From contig SVER01000008.1 of the NCBI GenBank assembly GCA_015057315.1, positions 1 to 64,000 on the forward strand: a stretch of DNA of 64,000 nt, in the 5' to 3' direction. The notes under the pieces are model-generated. The model did not search any database and was not told the origin of the DNA. It was given only the letters and a program-made list of their open reading frames with translations. The translations under genes and the position numbers were made by a program. This DNA is from Pseudobutyrivibrio ruminis. Its GTDB lineage: Bacteria > Bacillota > Clostridia > Lachnospirales > Lachnospiraceae. Positions 27,798 through 36,634 of the stretch are shown here, in pieces; position 1 is the first letter of the stretch, and each line of letters starts with the position of its first letter.

Positions 27798-28616
27798 ATG
27801 AACGGATTAAATTTTTTATATAACACTAAGCCAGGGCGAATACTACTTCGCCCTTTATTGTTAAAACCGATATCAGATTTTTCAGGGTGGCTCTTGGATT
27901 CAAGGGTCTCAAAGTGTATTATTAAAGGCTTTGCCAGGGCTAACAATATTAAAATGTCGGACTATATTCTTGGAGATATAGGCAGCTTCAACGATTTTTT
28001 CTGCAGAAGGATTAAGCCAGAGCTTAGGCCCCTGGATTTAGATGAATCACATCTAATGGCACCATGCGATGGATTGCTAAAGGTTTACCCTATTACAGAT
28101 GGTTTGGTTATTCCTGTGAAGCAAAGCATTTTTACAATTGCTGATTTGCTAAAGGACGGAGAACTTGCAGCCTCTTTTGAAGGTGGATACTGCCTGGTAT
28201 ATCGCCTTTGCGTTAGCCATTATCATCGCTACGCTTATTTTGATTCAGGAGAGAAATCGGCAGATGTGGTGATACCAGGTTTTTATCACACAGTTCAACC
28301 AGTAGCATTAGAAGCAGGGCCTGTTTTTACTGAAAACGCCAGACAGTATACGGTAATCGACACAAAGAGCTTTGGCAGATGCGTCCAAATGGAAGTAGGG
28401 GCAATGCTAGTTGGCCGCATCGTAAATGAAGAAATGGCACCTGCTGCTGTTATGAGAGGCAGTGAAAAGGGACATTTTGAATACGGTGGATCCACTATCA
28501 TCCTACTAATTCCTAAGAATGTTGCTATCATCAATGATGATATCCTGAAGGCCTCAGAATCAGGGGTGGAAACGGAAGTGAAGCTGGGTGAGTGCTGCGG
28601 CACATCTGGCTCTTAA
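27798..28616 (+). CDS. psd: Phosphatidylserine decarboxylase
   Basis: The enzyme turns phosphatidylserine into phosphatidylethanolamine. The 272-residue proenzyme has the FNDFFCRRI segment, DGLLKVYPI, the YRLCVSHYHRYAYFDSG segment with conserved His, and the self-cleavage site GGST with Ser near 232, which would become the pyruvoyl group. Most relatives read L/F-G-S-T at this point; here it is Y-G-G-S-T, as in many Clostridia. It follows pssA without a gap, so the operon makes phosphatidylethanolamine. Confidence 0.9.
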   Translation: MNGLNFLYNTKPGRILLRPLLLKPISDFSGWLLDSRVSKCIIKGFARANNIKMSDYILGDIGSFNDFFCRRIKPELRPLDLDESHLMAPCDGLLKVYPITDGLVIPVKQSIFTIADLLKDGELAASFEGGYCLVYRLCVSHYHRYAYFDSGEKSADVVIPGFYHTVQPVALEAGPVFTENARQYTVIDTKSFGRCVQMEVGAMLVGRIVNEEMAPAAVMRGSEKGHFEYGGSTIILLIPKNVAIINDDILKASESGVETEVKLGECCGTSGS

Positions 28617-28625
28617 ACAGATTTT

Positions 28626-28655
28626 TTGTATACTATGGTGAAAATGTGTTAAAAT
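28626..28655 (+). promoter_or_regulatory. Possible promoter of the Wzt-MTase-kinase operon
   Basis: TTGTAT and TAAAAT are spaced by 18 bases and lie 30 bases before the ATG at 28685, in the short gap after psd. Confidence 0.45.
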
Positions 28656-28684
28656 ATAACGGAATACGTAAGATTGGAGATAAT

Positions 28685-29986
28685 ATGAGCGATTTCGTTA
28701 TTAACGTGGAGCATGTGGATAAGGTTTATAAGCTCTACGATAGCAATAGAGCCAGGGTGGCAGATACCCTAGGGCTTTCAAGGAAAAAGAATTATAAGGA
28801 GCATTACGCTCTTAAGGATATGTCATTTACTGTTAAAAAGGGTGAGTGCGTAGGTCTTATTGGAACTAATGGTTCTGGTAAGTCTACTATTCTAAAGATT
28901 ATCACAGGAGTGCTTTCTCCTACAGCAGGACAGGTTACTGTAGATGGTCGTATTTCAGCACTGCTAGAGCTTGGTGCAGGCTTTAATCAGGAATATACAG
29001 GTATGGAGAATATTTATCTTAACGGAACCATGCTTGGCTATTCCAAGGAAGAGATTGATGAGAAGCTTGATGAAATTCTTAGCTTTGCAGATATAGGAGA
29101 TTTTGTTTTCCAGCCGGTCAAGACATATTCAAGCGGTATGTTTGTACGTCTTGCATTTGCGGTTGCTATTAATATCGATCCAGAGATATTAATCGTAGAT
29201 GAAGCTCTTTCTGTTGGTGATGTTTTCTTCCAGGCTAAGTGCTACAAGAAGTTCGAGGAATTTAAGGCAGCAGGAAAGACTATTCTATTTGTTTCTCACG
29301 ATTTGGGCGCTATCAGCAAATACTGCGACAAGGCAGTGCTTATCAACAAGGGTGATAAGGTGGCTGAGGGCACACCAAAGGATATGATAGATATTTACAA
29401 GAAGATATTAGTAGGTCAGGAGCCAGCCCTTAACAGTAAGGTGGATATGGCAGACGGGTTTGCAGCAGATGGTGGCAAGCATGACGATACAGCAGATAAT
29501 GGCACTACATGGAAGTCTAACTATCAGCTTAATCCTAACGTAAATGAATATGGTGATGGCCGTGCTTCTATTGTGGATTTTGCAATCATAGATGATAACG
29601 GCAATTACACTAATGCTATTATGAAGGGAAGTACCTTTACGGTTAAATCCAAGGTGCATTTCAATACAGATATCGAGAATCCTATTTTCACACTTACATT
29701 TAAGACTCTTAAGGGAATAGATGTTACAGGAACAAACACCATGTACGAAAAGTGTGATGTTGGGCTTTGTAAAGAGGGCAGCGAATACGTGGCTACCTTT
29801 ACGCAACGGATGGATATGCAAGGCGGCGAGTACCTAATGTCTATTAGCTGCACAGGCTTTGATGGAGTAGATTTTGTGGCATACCACAGATTATACGATG
29901 TTATGAATCTTACAGTTGTAAGCACTAAGAATACTGTAGGTTTTTATGATATGAATTCAATTGTTTCTGTTGAGCAGGTAAAATAA
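28685..29986 (+). CDS. Polysaccharide ABC exporter ATPase with C-terminal binding domain (Wzt type)
   Basis: This is the ATPase partner of the permease at 24145. The start is the ATG at 28685 preceded by GGAG; the frame is open further upstream but lacks signals. The 433 residues contain Walker A GTNGSGKST, the TagH/Wzt-style signature YSSGMFVRLAFA, Walker B ILIVDEALSVGD, and the switch SHD. After about residue 285, past an Asp/Gly/Lys linker, lies a beta-sandwich-like domain (TVKSKVHFNTD, IFTLTFKTLKGIDVTGTNT, GEYLMSISC) typical of the Wzt C-terminal domain, which recognises the finished, capped end of the polymer in O9a-type export. Its presence predicts that chain length is set by a terminal modification. 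Confidence 0.9.
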   Translation: MSDFVINVEHVDKVYKLYDSNRARVADTLGLSRKKNYKEHYALKDMSFTVKKGECVGLIGTNGSGKSTILKIITGVLSPTAGQVTVDGRISALLELGAGFNQEYTGMENIYLNGTMLGYSKEEIDEKLDEILSFADIGDFVFQPVKTYSSGMFVRLAFAVAINIDPEILIVDEALSVGDVFFQAKCYKKFEEFKAAGKTILFVSHDLGAISKYCDKAVLINKGDKVAEGTPKDMIDIYKKILVGQEPALNSKVDMADGFAADGGKHDDTADNGTTWKSNYQLNPNVNEYGDGRASIVDFAIIDDNGNYTNAIMKGSTFTVKSKVHFNTDIENPIFTLTFKTLKGIDVTGTNTMYEKCDVGLCKEGSEYVATFTQRMDMQGGEYLMSISCTGFDGVDFVAYHRLYDVMNLTVVSTKNTVGFYDMNSIVSVEQVK

Positions 29987-29998
29987 AGGGGAGTGCCT

Positions 29999-30490
29999 AT
30001 GATTCAAGAAAAGTATAACAGGCGTATTTTTGATGAGGGAACAGAAGAGGCAATTGAAAACCTATCTCACCTTAGGAGTAATGTGCTGACTCCAGTAGGG
30101 ATTGAAAAGGGTGATAATGTGCTTATTATCGAACCAGACAGTGAAGCCTTGGTAGAATGGCTTAAGGAAGAAGAGCAGGCAACAGTAACTGTTGGTATGG
30201 CTGATAATTTGAATGAAATTAAAGGTACATTTAACATTATCATCAACCTAGGCTATTTAACAGAAACACCATCAGTTCTTAAGAAGATGCTATCTACAGA
30301 TGGCAAGCTGGTATATGCCTTGCCTGAAAAGCAAAGAATTGCGGACTTTGCTAAGAAGCTCCTTAAGGAAGCTGGCTTTGAGGACATTAAGACCTATAGG
30401 GTAAGCCCGGATTATATGTTTACCACAGAAATATACGCAGAGGACTATATAGGGGGAGGAGCAGGCGACTATCTGCTCATTGCTAGATAA
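29999..30490 (+). CDS. Degenerate SAM-methyltransferase-like protein
   Basis: I take the ATG at 29999 after AAAGGGGAG; a GTG six bases earlier lies within that site. The 163 residues follow the second half of the class I methyltransferase fold: NVLIIEPDSEALVEWL in the place of motif I, FNIIINLGYL as motif IV, LKKMLSTDGKLVYALP and AGFEDIKTYRV. The Gly-rich cofactor loop (D/ExGxGxG) is not there, so it may not bind SAM, or only weakly. It ends in a TAATG overlap with the kinase-like giant gene, implying a joint product. In WbdD the methyltransferase and kinase sit in one chain; here they are two coupled genes. A regulatory pseudo-enzyme is an alternative. Confidence 0.6.
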   Translation: MIQEKYNRRIFDEGTEEAIENLSHLRSNVLTPVGIEKGDNVLIIEPDSEALVEWLKEEEQATVTVGMADNLNEIKGTFNIIINLGYLTETPSVLKKMLSTDGKLVYALPEKQRIADFAKKLLKEAGFEDIKTYRVSPDYMFTTEIYAEDYIGGGAGDYLLIAR

Positions 30491-33400
30491 TGGAGAGATT
30501 ACTGTACGAAAAGCTTTCGAATGAGCGTAATCCAAAATACAATATCATCACAGATATAGTAGAAAGAGACGGAAAAAGGGTAGTTATTAAACGCCCCTAC
30601 AATGAAGAGGCCAAAGGCCACATACATAGAGTTTATGATTGTTACAGAGGCTTGCAGGAAGTTTTGCAAGGCTCTGCTTTTTGCGTAAATGAAAGTAATT
30701 TGGTGGGGGATTCCATAGAAAGTGAATTTCTTGAAGGGCAGCATATTACAGCAGATGATGCAGCTGTATTTATCAAGGCTGTTAAGGATGCTTATCTTAA
30801 GAATGCTAAGGAGTTTCAGACTAGCCCTGAGTTTGAAGAGGTGTTCGGCCAGGTGGATTTGCCACGTGGAGTGCTTGCAAGTGAATACTTAGATGTAGAT
30901 TTAATTTTTGATAATGTTATTAAAACAGATAAAGGTTGGCAGATAATTGATTACGAGTGGACATTTGATTTTCTTGTACCAATCAATTATGTGTTTTACA
31001 GAGCCAGCAAGTTTAGTGATTTGCCAGAGCATTTGGTGGAGATATCTGATGCAGAAAAGACAGCTTATCAGCAGATGGAGAATCACTTCCAGTCAAAGTA
31101 TATCTTTAAGGATGTTAAAAATCTGCATGAGCTTAGAGAACATGCAAACAGCCGCAGCAAAACAAGTGCTGATTTTGCAATTGCAAGCCGTGATTATCAG
31201 ATAAAGCAGCTTCAAGAGCTGATAGCAGCTAAGGATGTTCATATCAGAAATATTGAAGCTAACCTGGAGCAGATTAAGACCATATATGATAACACAGTTA
31301 ATACCAGAGGCTATCAGACACTAGAAAGCATCAGAGCTTTTAAGTCTTTCTTATCTGGAAAAGATACACCAGCCCGCCAGGCAAAGCGTGCTGCCAAGGA
31401 AGAGAAAAAGCGTGCTAAACAGGCAGCAAAGGAAGCTAAGCGCCTGGCTGCAATGGGAGAGCCAGAGCCAAGCATAGCTATTCATCTGCATCTATTCTAC
31501 GTGGATTTGTTGCCAGAGTTTGTTAGCTATTTTGCAAATATGCCATACAGGTTTGATTTGTATATCTCCTGTCAAGAGGATGCTAATGTTGCTGAAATTA
31601 AATCAGGACTTAAAGAATTAAAACAGGCTAAGATAATCGATATCCGGCCTCTTCCAAACAGGGGCAGGGATTTAGCACCTCTATATGTAAAGTTTGCAAA
31701 TGAAATATTAAATCACGATTATTTTTTACATATACACAGTAAGAAGTCCCTTTATTCCGGTCAGGAGAAGGGAGGCTGGAGACAGTTCTCATTAGAGCTT
31801 CTACTAGGCTCTGAGGATAAGATAAAAGGTATCATAGATTTATTTAAGAAGGGTAATGCAGGTCTTATCTATCCTGATATTCAGGAAGAGGTTCCTACTA
31901 TTGCCTATTCATGGCTTGCTAATGAAGGCATAGGCAGACAGCTTTTCAAGGAGTACGACCTTGGTGATATGCCATCAGTGTTTAACTATCCTGCCGGTTC
32001 ATTCTTCTGGGCTAGATGTGATGCCCTACGCCCTTTATTAGAGCATGGCTACACTTATGAGGATTTCCCTAGGGAGCAGGGGCAGACAGATGGTACACTT
32101 GCCCACGCACTAGAGCGCATCCTGCCGTTTGTTTCCAGAAAGCAGGGCTACGACGATTACATCCTGTATCTTAACGAATCAGATACAGTTAAGAATAAGA
32201 GCTTAAGGCCATTCTTTAACACATTTAAGATTGATAAGGAGCTTCTTACTATGAAGCTTGGAGCTTATGATGTGGTATCCTTTGATATTTTCGATACACT
32301 GGTTACTCGTGGCATCTATGAGCCTGATGATGTGTTTATGCTGATGGAGCAAATCATTCTTAATAAGTTTGGTAAGAAGGTTCAGTTCCTTAAGATTAGA
32401 AAGGCTGCAGAGGCAGAGGCAGCTAAGAAATATGGCCCAATGACCACATTAGATAAAATCTATGTGGAGGTGGCTAACGACAAGACCTTAGGAAATATCG
32501 CCCAGGATATTAAGAAGCTAGAGGTTGACCTTGAAACAAGGCTTTGCATGCCAAGGAAGGACATGGTGGATGTGTTTAACACACTGAAGGCTATGGGCAG
32601 ACATGTAATTCTTGTGAGCGATATGTATCTTAACCGCGCCCAGATGGTAGGAATTCTTCATAAATGCGGCATCGGTGGATATGACGAGCTTATTATTTCC
32701 TGCGAGGTAGGAGCTAGAAAGGATGACGGAAGCATGTGGGATATGCTGCTTTCAGGTATTAATCCGGGTAGCTTTATCCATGTGGGAGACAATTTCCGTT
32801 CGGATTCCCAGTTCCTCATGGACAGAGGAGTGGCAAGCCATGTGGTGCTTAGCCCTAGGGCAATGCTTGAACTATCAGATTTTGCTTATCTTAAGGATTT
32901 TGCCAAGGAAAGCATTGCTAATTCATTGATGTTAGGGCAGGCTTTAAACGGTGGTTTGTTTAACTCACCATTTGCCTACAAGGATGATGGCACTTTGCAG
33001 TTTAAGAACAACTACGATTTTGGCTACACCACTATGGGACCACTTATGGCCCGCTTTATTCAGTGGATAGTAGAGAATAATAAAAAGTCTGGTGAGGCGC
33101 TACTTCTTCTTGCCAGGGAAGGATATTTGCTAGAGCAGATGCTTAAGGATTACTGCAAGAATCGTGCTGTAGATATGCCTGTTGCTCATTATTTCCTTAC
33201 ATCCCGCAGGGCAGTGGCGGTGCCAGCTCTTGAAAATGATGAAGATATTCGTGAGCTTTTAAGACAAAAGTATCAGGGAAGCTTCAGTAATCTTTTGGAT
33301 GAGCGCTTTGGAATCAGCATCCATGCTGGTGAAGAGGATGTTCAGATTGATTACGAAACCTCTCAGGATGCACTGATGGCAATGATTGCGCCATACAAGG

Positions 33401-34026
33401 ATGAGATACTTAAGAAAGCAGCAGTTGAGAAGAATTCTTATCTTAACTATGCTAATGAATTCATCGCAACATCATCTGATTTGGCAGTTATTGATGTGGG
33501 ATTTTCCGGCACAATCCAGTATTTTTTAATGAAGCTTACAGGCAGGGATATTGCAGGGCACTACATGGCACTGCATTCAAACAAGCCTGAGCGAATTGGA
33601 GGCCGTGCGGATGCAATCTATGAGATAAAAGATGCTAACAAAATCGGGGATAGCAAGCTGTTAAAATATCAATTGTTCCTGGAAAGTGCCCTTAAGGCGC
33701 CAGTGGGACAGCTTATCAACTTCACCATGGAAGGTGGCAAACCACAGCCTCACTTTAAGGATGATGATTATGTAAGCGAAGATGTTAGAAGGCTTCAGCA
33801 GGGTATTTTGGACTTTGTTAAGCAGTTTGCCGATAGTACTAAGGATACAATGGATGGGCTTTTGGCAGATACAACACTTGTAGAAGATTTATTCTATGAT
33901 ATAATTGCAGACGGTACATTGACTGAGGATATTGCTGATTCTCTATCTGTTGAGGATGGCTATAGCCGCGGCGGTGTCCAAAAGTTTGATATTAAAGCAG
34001 GGACCTGGAAAGTGGCTTCCCCTTGA
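30490..34026 (+). CDS. Multidomain kinase-like / coiled-coil / RgpF / HAD polysaccharide-modifying protein
   Basis: The 1178-residue protein has four parts. Residues 1-235 look like a small-molecule or sugar kinase (VVIKRP with a Lys, DLIFDNVI, IIDYEW). Residues 234-274 form a short coiled coil, followed by a Lys/Ala-rich segment (about 296-322). Residues 330-560 are a rhamnan synthesis F (RgpF, PF05045) domain with NRGRDLAPL and HIHSKKS. From about 590 comes a HAD-type hydrolase domain (SFDIFDTLVTRG, LVSDMYLN, HVGDNFRSD), with the long C-terminal extension of COG5610 proteins. It probably acts on a growing polymer: kinase and coiled coil recall WbdD, RgpF is linked to rhamnose polymers. The last codons (VASP-stop) come from an inserted hairpin repeat. 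Confidence 0.8.
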   Translation: MERLLYEKLSNERNPKYNIITDIVERDGKRVVIKRPYNEEAKGHIHRVYDCYRGLQEVLQGSAFCVNESNLVGDSIESEFLEGQHITADDAAVFIKAVKDAYLKNAKEFQTSPEFEEVFGQVDLPRGVLASEYLDVDLIFDNVIKTDKGWQIIDYEWTFDFLVPINYVFYRASKFSDLPEHLVEISDAEKTAYQQMENHFQSKYIFKDVKNLHELREHANSRSKTSADFAIASRDYQIKQLQELIAAKDVHIRNIEANLEQIKTIYDNTVNTRGYQTLESIRAFKSFLSGKDTPARQAKRAAKEEKKRAKQAAKEAKRLAAMGEPEPSIAIHLHLFYVDLLPEFVSYFANMPYRFDLYISCQEDANVAEIKSGLKELKQAKIIDIRPLPNRGRDLAPLYVKFANEILNHDYFLHIHSKKSLYSGQEKGGWRQFSLELLLGSEDKIKGIIDLFKKGNAGLIYPDIQEEVPTIAYSWLANEGIGRQLFKEYDLGDMPSVFNYPAGSFFWARCDALRPLLEHGYTYEDFPREQGQTDGTLAHALERILPFVSRKQGYDDYILYLNESDTVKNKSLRPFFNTFKIDKELLTMKLGAYDVVSFDIFDTLVTRGIYEPDDVFMLMEQIILNKFGKKVQFLKIRKAAEAEAAKKYGPMTTLDKIYVEVANDKTLGNIAQDIKKLEVDLETRLCMPRKDMVDVFNTLKAMGRHVILVSDMYLNRAQMVGILHKCGIGGYDELIISCEVGARKDDGSMWDMLLSGINPGSFIHVGDNFRSDSQFLMDRGVASHVVLSPRAMLELSDFAYLKDFAKESIANSLMLGQALNGGLFNSPFAYKDDGTLQFKNNYDFGYTTMGPLMARFIQWIVENNKKSGEALLLLAREGYLLEQMLKDYCKNRAVDMPVAHYFLTSRRAVAVPALENDEDIRELLRQKYQGSFSNLLDERFGISIHAGEEDVQIDYETSQDALMAMIAPYKDEILKKAAVEKNSYLNYANEFIATSSDLAVIDVGFSGTIQYFLMKLTGRDIAGHYMALHSNKPERIGGRADAIYEIKDANKIGDSKLLKYQLFLESALKAPVGQLINFTMEGGKPQPHFKDDDYVSEDVRRLQQGILDFVKQFADSTKDTMDGLLADTTLVEDLFYDIIADGTLTEDIADSLSVEDGYSRGGVQKFDIKAGTWKVASP

Positions 34027-34057
34027 GGGGAAGCTGTCACCGAAGGTGACTGATGAG
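34015..34057 (+). repeat. Double-hairpin intergenic repeat, copy 1
   Basis: GCTTCCCC-TTGA-GGGGAAGC (34015-34034) is followed by GTCACC-GAA-GGTGAC (34036-34050) and TGATGAGG. It shares its plan with 36517-36616 and 39271-39308. It covers the last codons of the upstream gene and supplies its stop. Confidence 0.75.
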
Positions 34058-34068
34058 GTGTATATACA

Positions 34069-36516
34069 ATGAGAGATACTTTTAATGTGGTATTTATCAG
34101 ATATCACTTAACCAAGAAAAATACATTATTGTTCCAGGGATTTTATCCATTCGATAATCCTAAGGGCTACGAGCTTGTAGCTGAAATGAACGGACAGCCT
34201 TACAAGATGGACATCACTATCAACGAAGGCAACGAGGTTCGTCGTCGCTACATTGCAGCTCACAAAAGCGTTTCCAAGGAATACGTTGGCGAGATAGAGC
34301 TTCCAGCAAACCTTAAGGAGGTTAAATCCCTTAAGCTTGTTTGCGTGCTAGGCGACACAAAGAGCGTTGTCTACAAGGCTACAGGTCGTGACCTTGAAAA
34401 ACTTAAGAAGGAATACGAATACAATCTAGAGCGTGCCGCTGTTACAGATGATAAGATTCAGATTTTAGGCTGGGCTATCGGCAATGTTCCAGAGGAGTTC
34501 CATCTATATGATGGCAACACCGAAATCCCAATTTCTGTAAAGCGTATGTTCAGAAAAGACGTTTACGGTGTTTATCCTGAGCTTACTGAAAAATGTGATT
34601 CAGGCCTAGAGATAGTTTTTGACAAGGGTAATTACAAGAAGCTTCGCCTTACAATCACTGCAAATGGACAGGTTTACGATTGCAAGGTGGATACAGAGCA
34701 TGTACTTACTGGTGGCAATTTGCTTCCTAAGAAGAGCCTGTGGGAGCGTATCGAGCTTTATCGTCAGGACAACGGACTAGGGGCAACTATCAAGCATGCC
34801 CTTGATAAGTTCAAGGATGCGGATGCGCCTAAGTACACCTACATGGATTTCCTTACAAGCTTTGGCCCTACCGATGTGGAGCTTCAGCGCCAGCGTGATG
34901 AAAAGTTTGATTACAATCCGCTTATGAGTATTGTAATTCCATTATATAAGACACCAGGAAAGTACTTAGTGGAGCTTATTGATTCTATCATCGCCCAGAC
35001 CTATCCTAACTGGGAGCTTTGCCTGGCAGATGGCAGTGGTGATGATTCAATCGGCAAGTTTATTGAGAAGAAATACCCTAAGGAAAGCAGAATCAAATAC
35101 ACATTGCTTTCAGATAACTTAGGTATTTCCGAAAACACTAACGCTGCCATAGCTCTTGCAACTGGTGATTACATCGTGCTTTCCGACCATGACGATACAT
35201 TGGCTCCAAACGCTATGTACGAATGCGTTGCAGCTATCAATAAGGACCGCGAAATCGATGTGCTTTACACAGACGAGGATAAGATTTCCATGGATTCCAA
35301 GGAATATTTTGAGCCAGTGTTTAAGCCTGATTTCAATTTAGATTTACTTTGCTCGGTTAATTACATCTGCCACTTATTCATTTTCAAAAAGGATTTGTTT
35401 GAGAAGGTTGGTGGATTTAACAAGGAATATGATGGTGCCCAGGATCACGATTTAATCCTTCGCTACTGCGAGGCTGCCACTAAGGTTCATCACGTGCCAA
35501 AGGCACTATATCACTGGAGAAGCCACGCAGCATCTACAGCCATGAGTGCAGAAAGCAAGCTTTACGCTTTTGATGCCGGTGCTAAGGCGGTGCAGGCTCA
35601 TTACGATAGACTGGGAATTCCTGCCACTGTTGAGCAGGACACATTCTATGGTTGCTATCGCACCACATACAATTGGGGCAAGGAGCCTCTTGTTTCAATC
35701 ATCATTCCTAATAAGGACCACACTGATGATTTGGATAAGTGCATTAAATCAATAGATAGTCGAAGCTCTTACAAGAATATTGAATACATTATAGTTGAGA
35801 ATAATTCTACAGAGCCTGAGACCTTTGAATATTATAAGAGCATTGAGAACCGTCCTGATGTTAAGATAGTTCGTTATGAAACACCAGGCTTTAACTTCTC
35901 TGCAATTAACAATTGCGGAGCTAAAGTTGCAAAGGGTGATATGTTCCTGCTTCTTAACAACGATACAGAAATCATCAATGAAACCTGTATCAAGGAAATG
36001 GTTGACGTGTGCCTTCGCCCAGATGTAGGTATCTGCGGAGCACTTCTATACTATCCTGATAACACTGTGCAGCATGCAGGTGTTGTTATGGGAATCGGCG
36101 GTATTGCTGGTCACACATTTGTTGGATTAGAGCGTAGCGAACCAGGCTACATGTTTAGAGCCGTAACCACTCAGGACCTATCAGCCGTTACCGCTGCCTG
36201 CCTTATGGTTAGACGTGAGGTGTATGAAGAGGTTGGTGGACTTACAGAAGACCTAGCCGTTGCATTCAACGATGTAGACTTCTGTATGAAGGTACGCGAT
36301 AAAGGCTACCTTGTAGTCTATAACCCACACGCAGAGCTGTACCACTACGAATCCAAATCCCGTGGCTACGAAGACACCGGCGAAAAGGTTGCTCGCTTCA
36401 ACTCCGAGGTAGAAAAGCTGGAAAAATACTGGCCCGACATCCTCGAAAAAGGCGACCCATACTACAACCCAAACCTATCAATCCTCGATGGTTGGTATCG
36501 TTTGAAGGAAGAATAG
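34069..36516 (+). CDS. Two-domain family-2 glycosyltransferase with N-terminal beta domain
   Basis: The 815-residue protein begins with about 280 residues of mostly beta character (KMDITINEGNEVRRRYIA, VYDCKVDTEHVL) with no known name. Two GT2 domains follow: the first with MSIVIPLYKTP, ADGSGDDS and the DxD-like DHDD (about 285-520), the second with VSIIIPNKDHTDD, VENNS and LLNNDTEI (about 545-790). Each has a full GT-A core, so the enzyme could add two sugars in turn or build a disaccharide repeat. A Trp/Tyr-rich ending (KGDPYYNPNLS) matches that of the gene at 57395, a clear paralogue. GAGGTG lies 10 bases before the ATG. It acts on the cytoplasmic face, feeding the Wzm/Wzt exporter. Confidence 0.88.
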   Translation: MRDTFNVVFIRYHLTKKNTLLFQGFYPFDNPKGYELVAEMNGQPYKMDITINEGNEVRRRYIAAHKSVSKEYVGEIELPANLKEVKSLKLVCVLGDTKSVVYKATGRDLEKLKKEYEYNLERAAVTDDKIQILGWAIGNVPEEFHLYDGNTEIPISVKRMFRKDVYGVYPELTEKCDSGLEIVFDKGNYKKLRLTITANGQVYDCKVDTEHVLTGGNLLPKKSLWERIELYRQDNGLGATIKHALDKFKDADAPKYTYMDFLTSFGPTDVELQRQRDEKFDYNPLMSIVIPLYKTPGKYLVELIDSIIAQTYPNWELCLADGSGDDSIGKFIEKKYPKESRIKYTLLSDNLGISENTNAAIALATGDYIVLSDHDDTLAPNAMYECVAAINKDREIDVLYTDEDKISMDSKEYFEPVFKPDFNLDLLCSVNYICHLFIFKKDLFEKVGGFNKEYDGAQDHDLILRYCEAATKVHHVPKALYHWRSHAASTAMSAESKLYAFDAGAKAVQAHYDRLGIPATVEQDTFYGCYRTTYNWGKEPLVSIIIPNKDHTDDLDKCIKSIDSRSSYKNIEYIIVENNSTEPETFEYYKSIENRPDVKIVRYETPGFNFSAINNCGAKVAKGDMFLLLNNDTEIINETCIKEMVDVCLRPDVGICGALLYYPDNTVQHAGVVMGIGGIAGHTFVGLERSEPGYMFRAVTTQDLSAVTAACLMVRREVYEEVGGLTEDLAVAFNDVDFCMKVRDKGYLVVYNPHAELYHYESKSRGYEDTGEKVARFNSEVEKLEKYWPDILEKGDPYYNPNLSILDGWYRLKEE

Positions 36517-36616
36517 TGGCTTCCCCCTCTGGGGTTGCTAGGCTCCAGTGGAGCCTGTTCAGCAACGACCGAGCCGGGAGGCGAGACAAGCTGTCAGCGA
36601 AGCTGACTGATGAGGG
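36517..36616 (+). repeat. Double-hairpin intergenic repeat, copy 2, with an inserted nested hairpin
   Basis: It starts directly after a stop codon with the same GTGGCTTCCCC as copy 1. An additional GTTGCT...AGCAAC stem enclosing the 15-base palindrome GGCTCCAGTGGAGCC (36534-36566) is inserted, and then the copy resumes with AAGCTGTCAGC-GAA-GCTGACTGATGAGG. Confidence 0.7.
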
Positions 36617-36634
36617 TAAAAAGGAGTAAAAAAG

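Noticed and set aside
29408..29821. 137-codon minus-strand frame
   Set aside because: It is antisense to the Wzt C-terminal domain and shows no family features.
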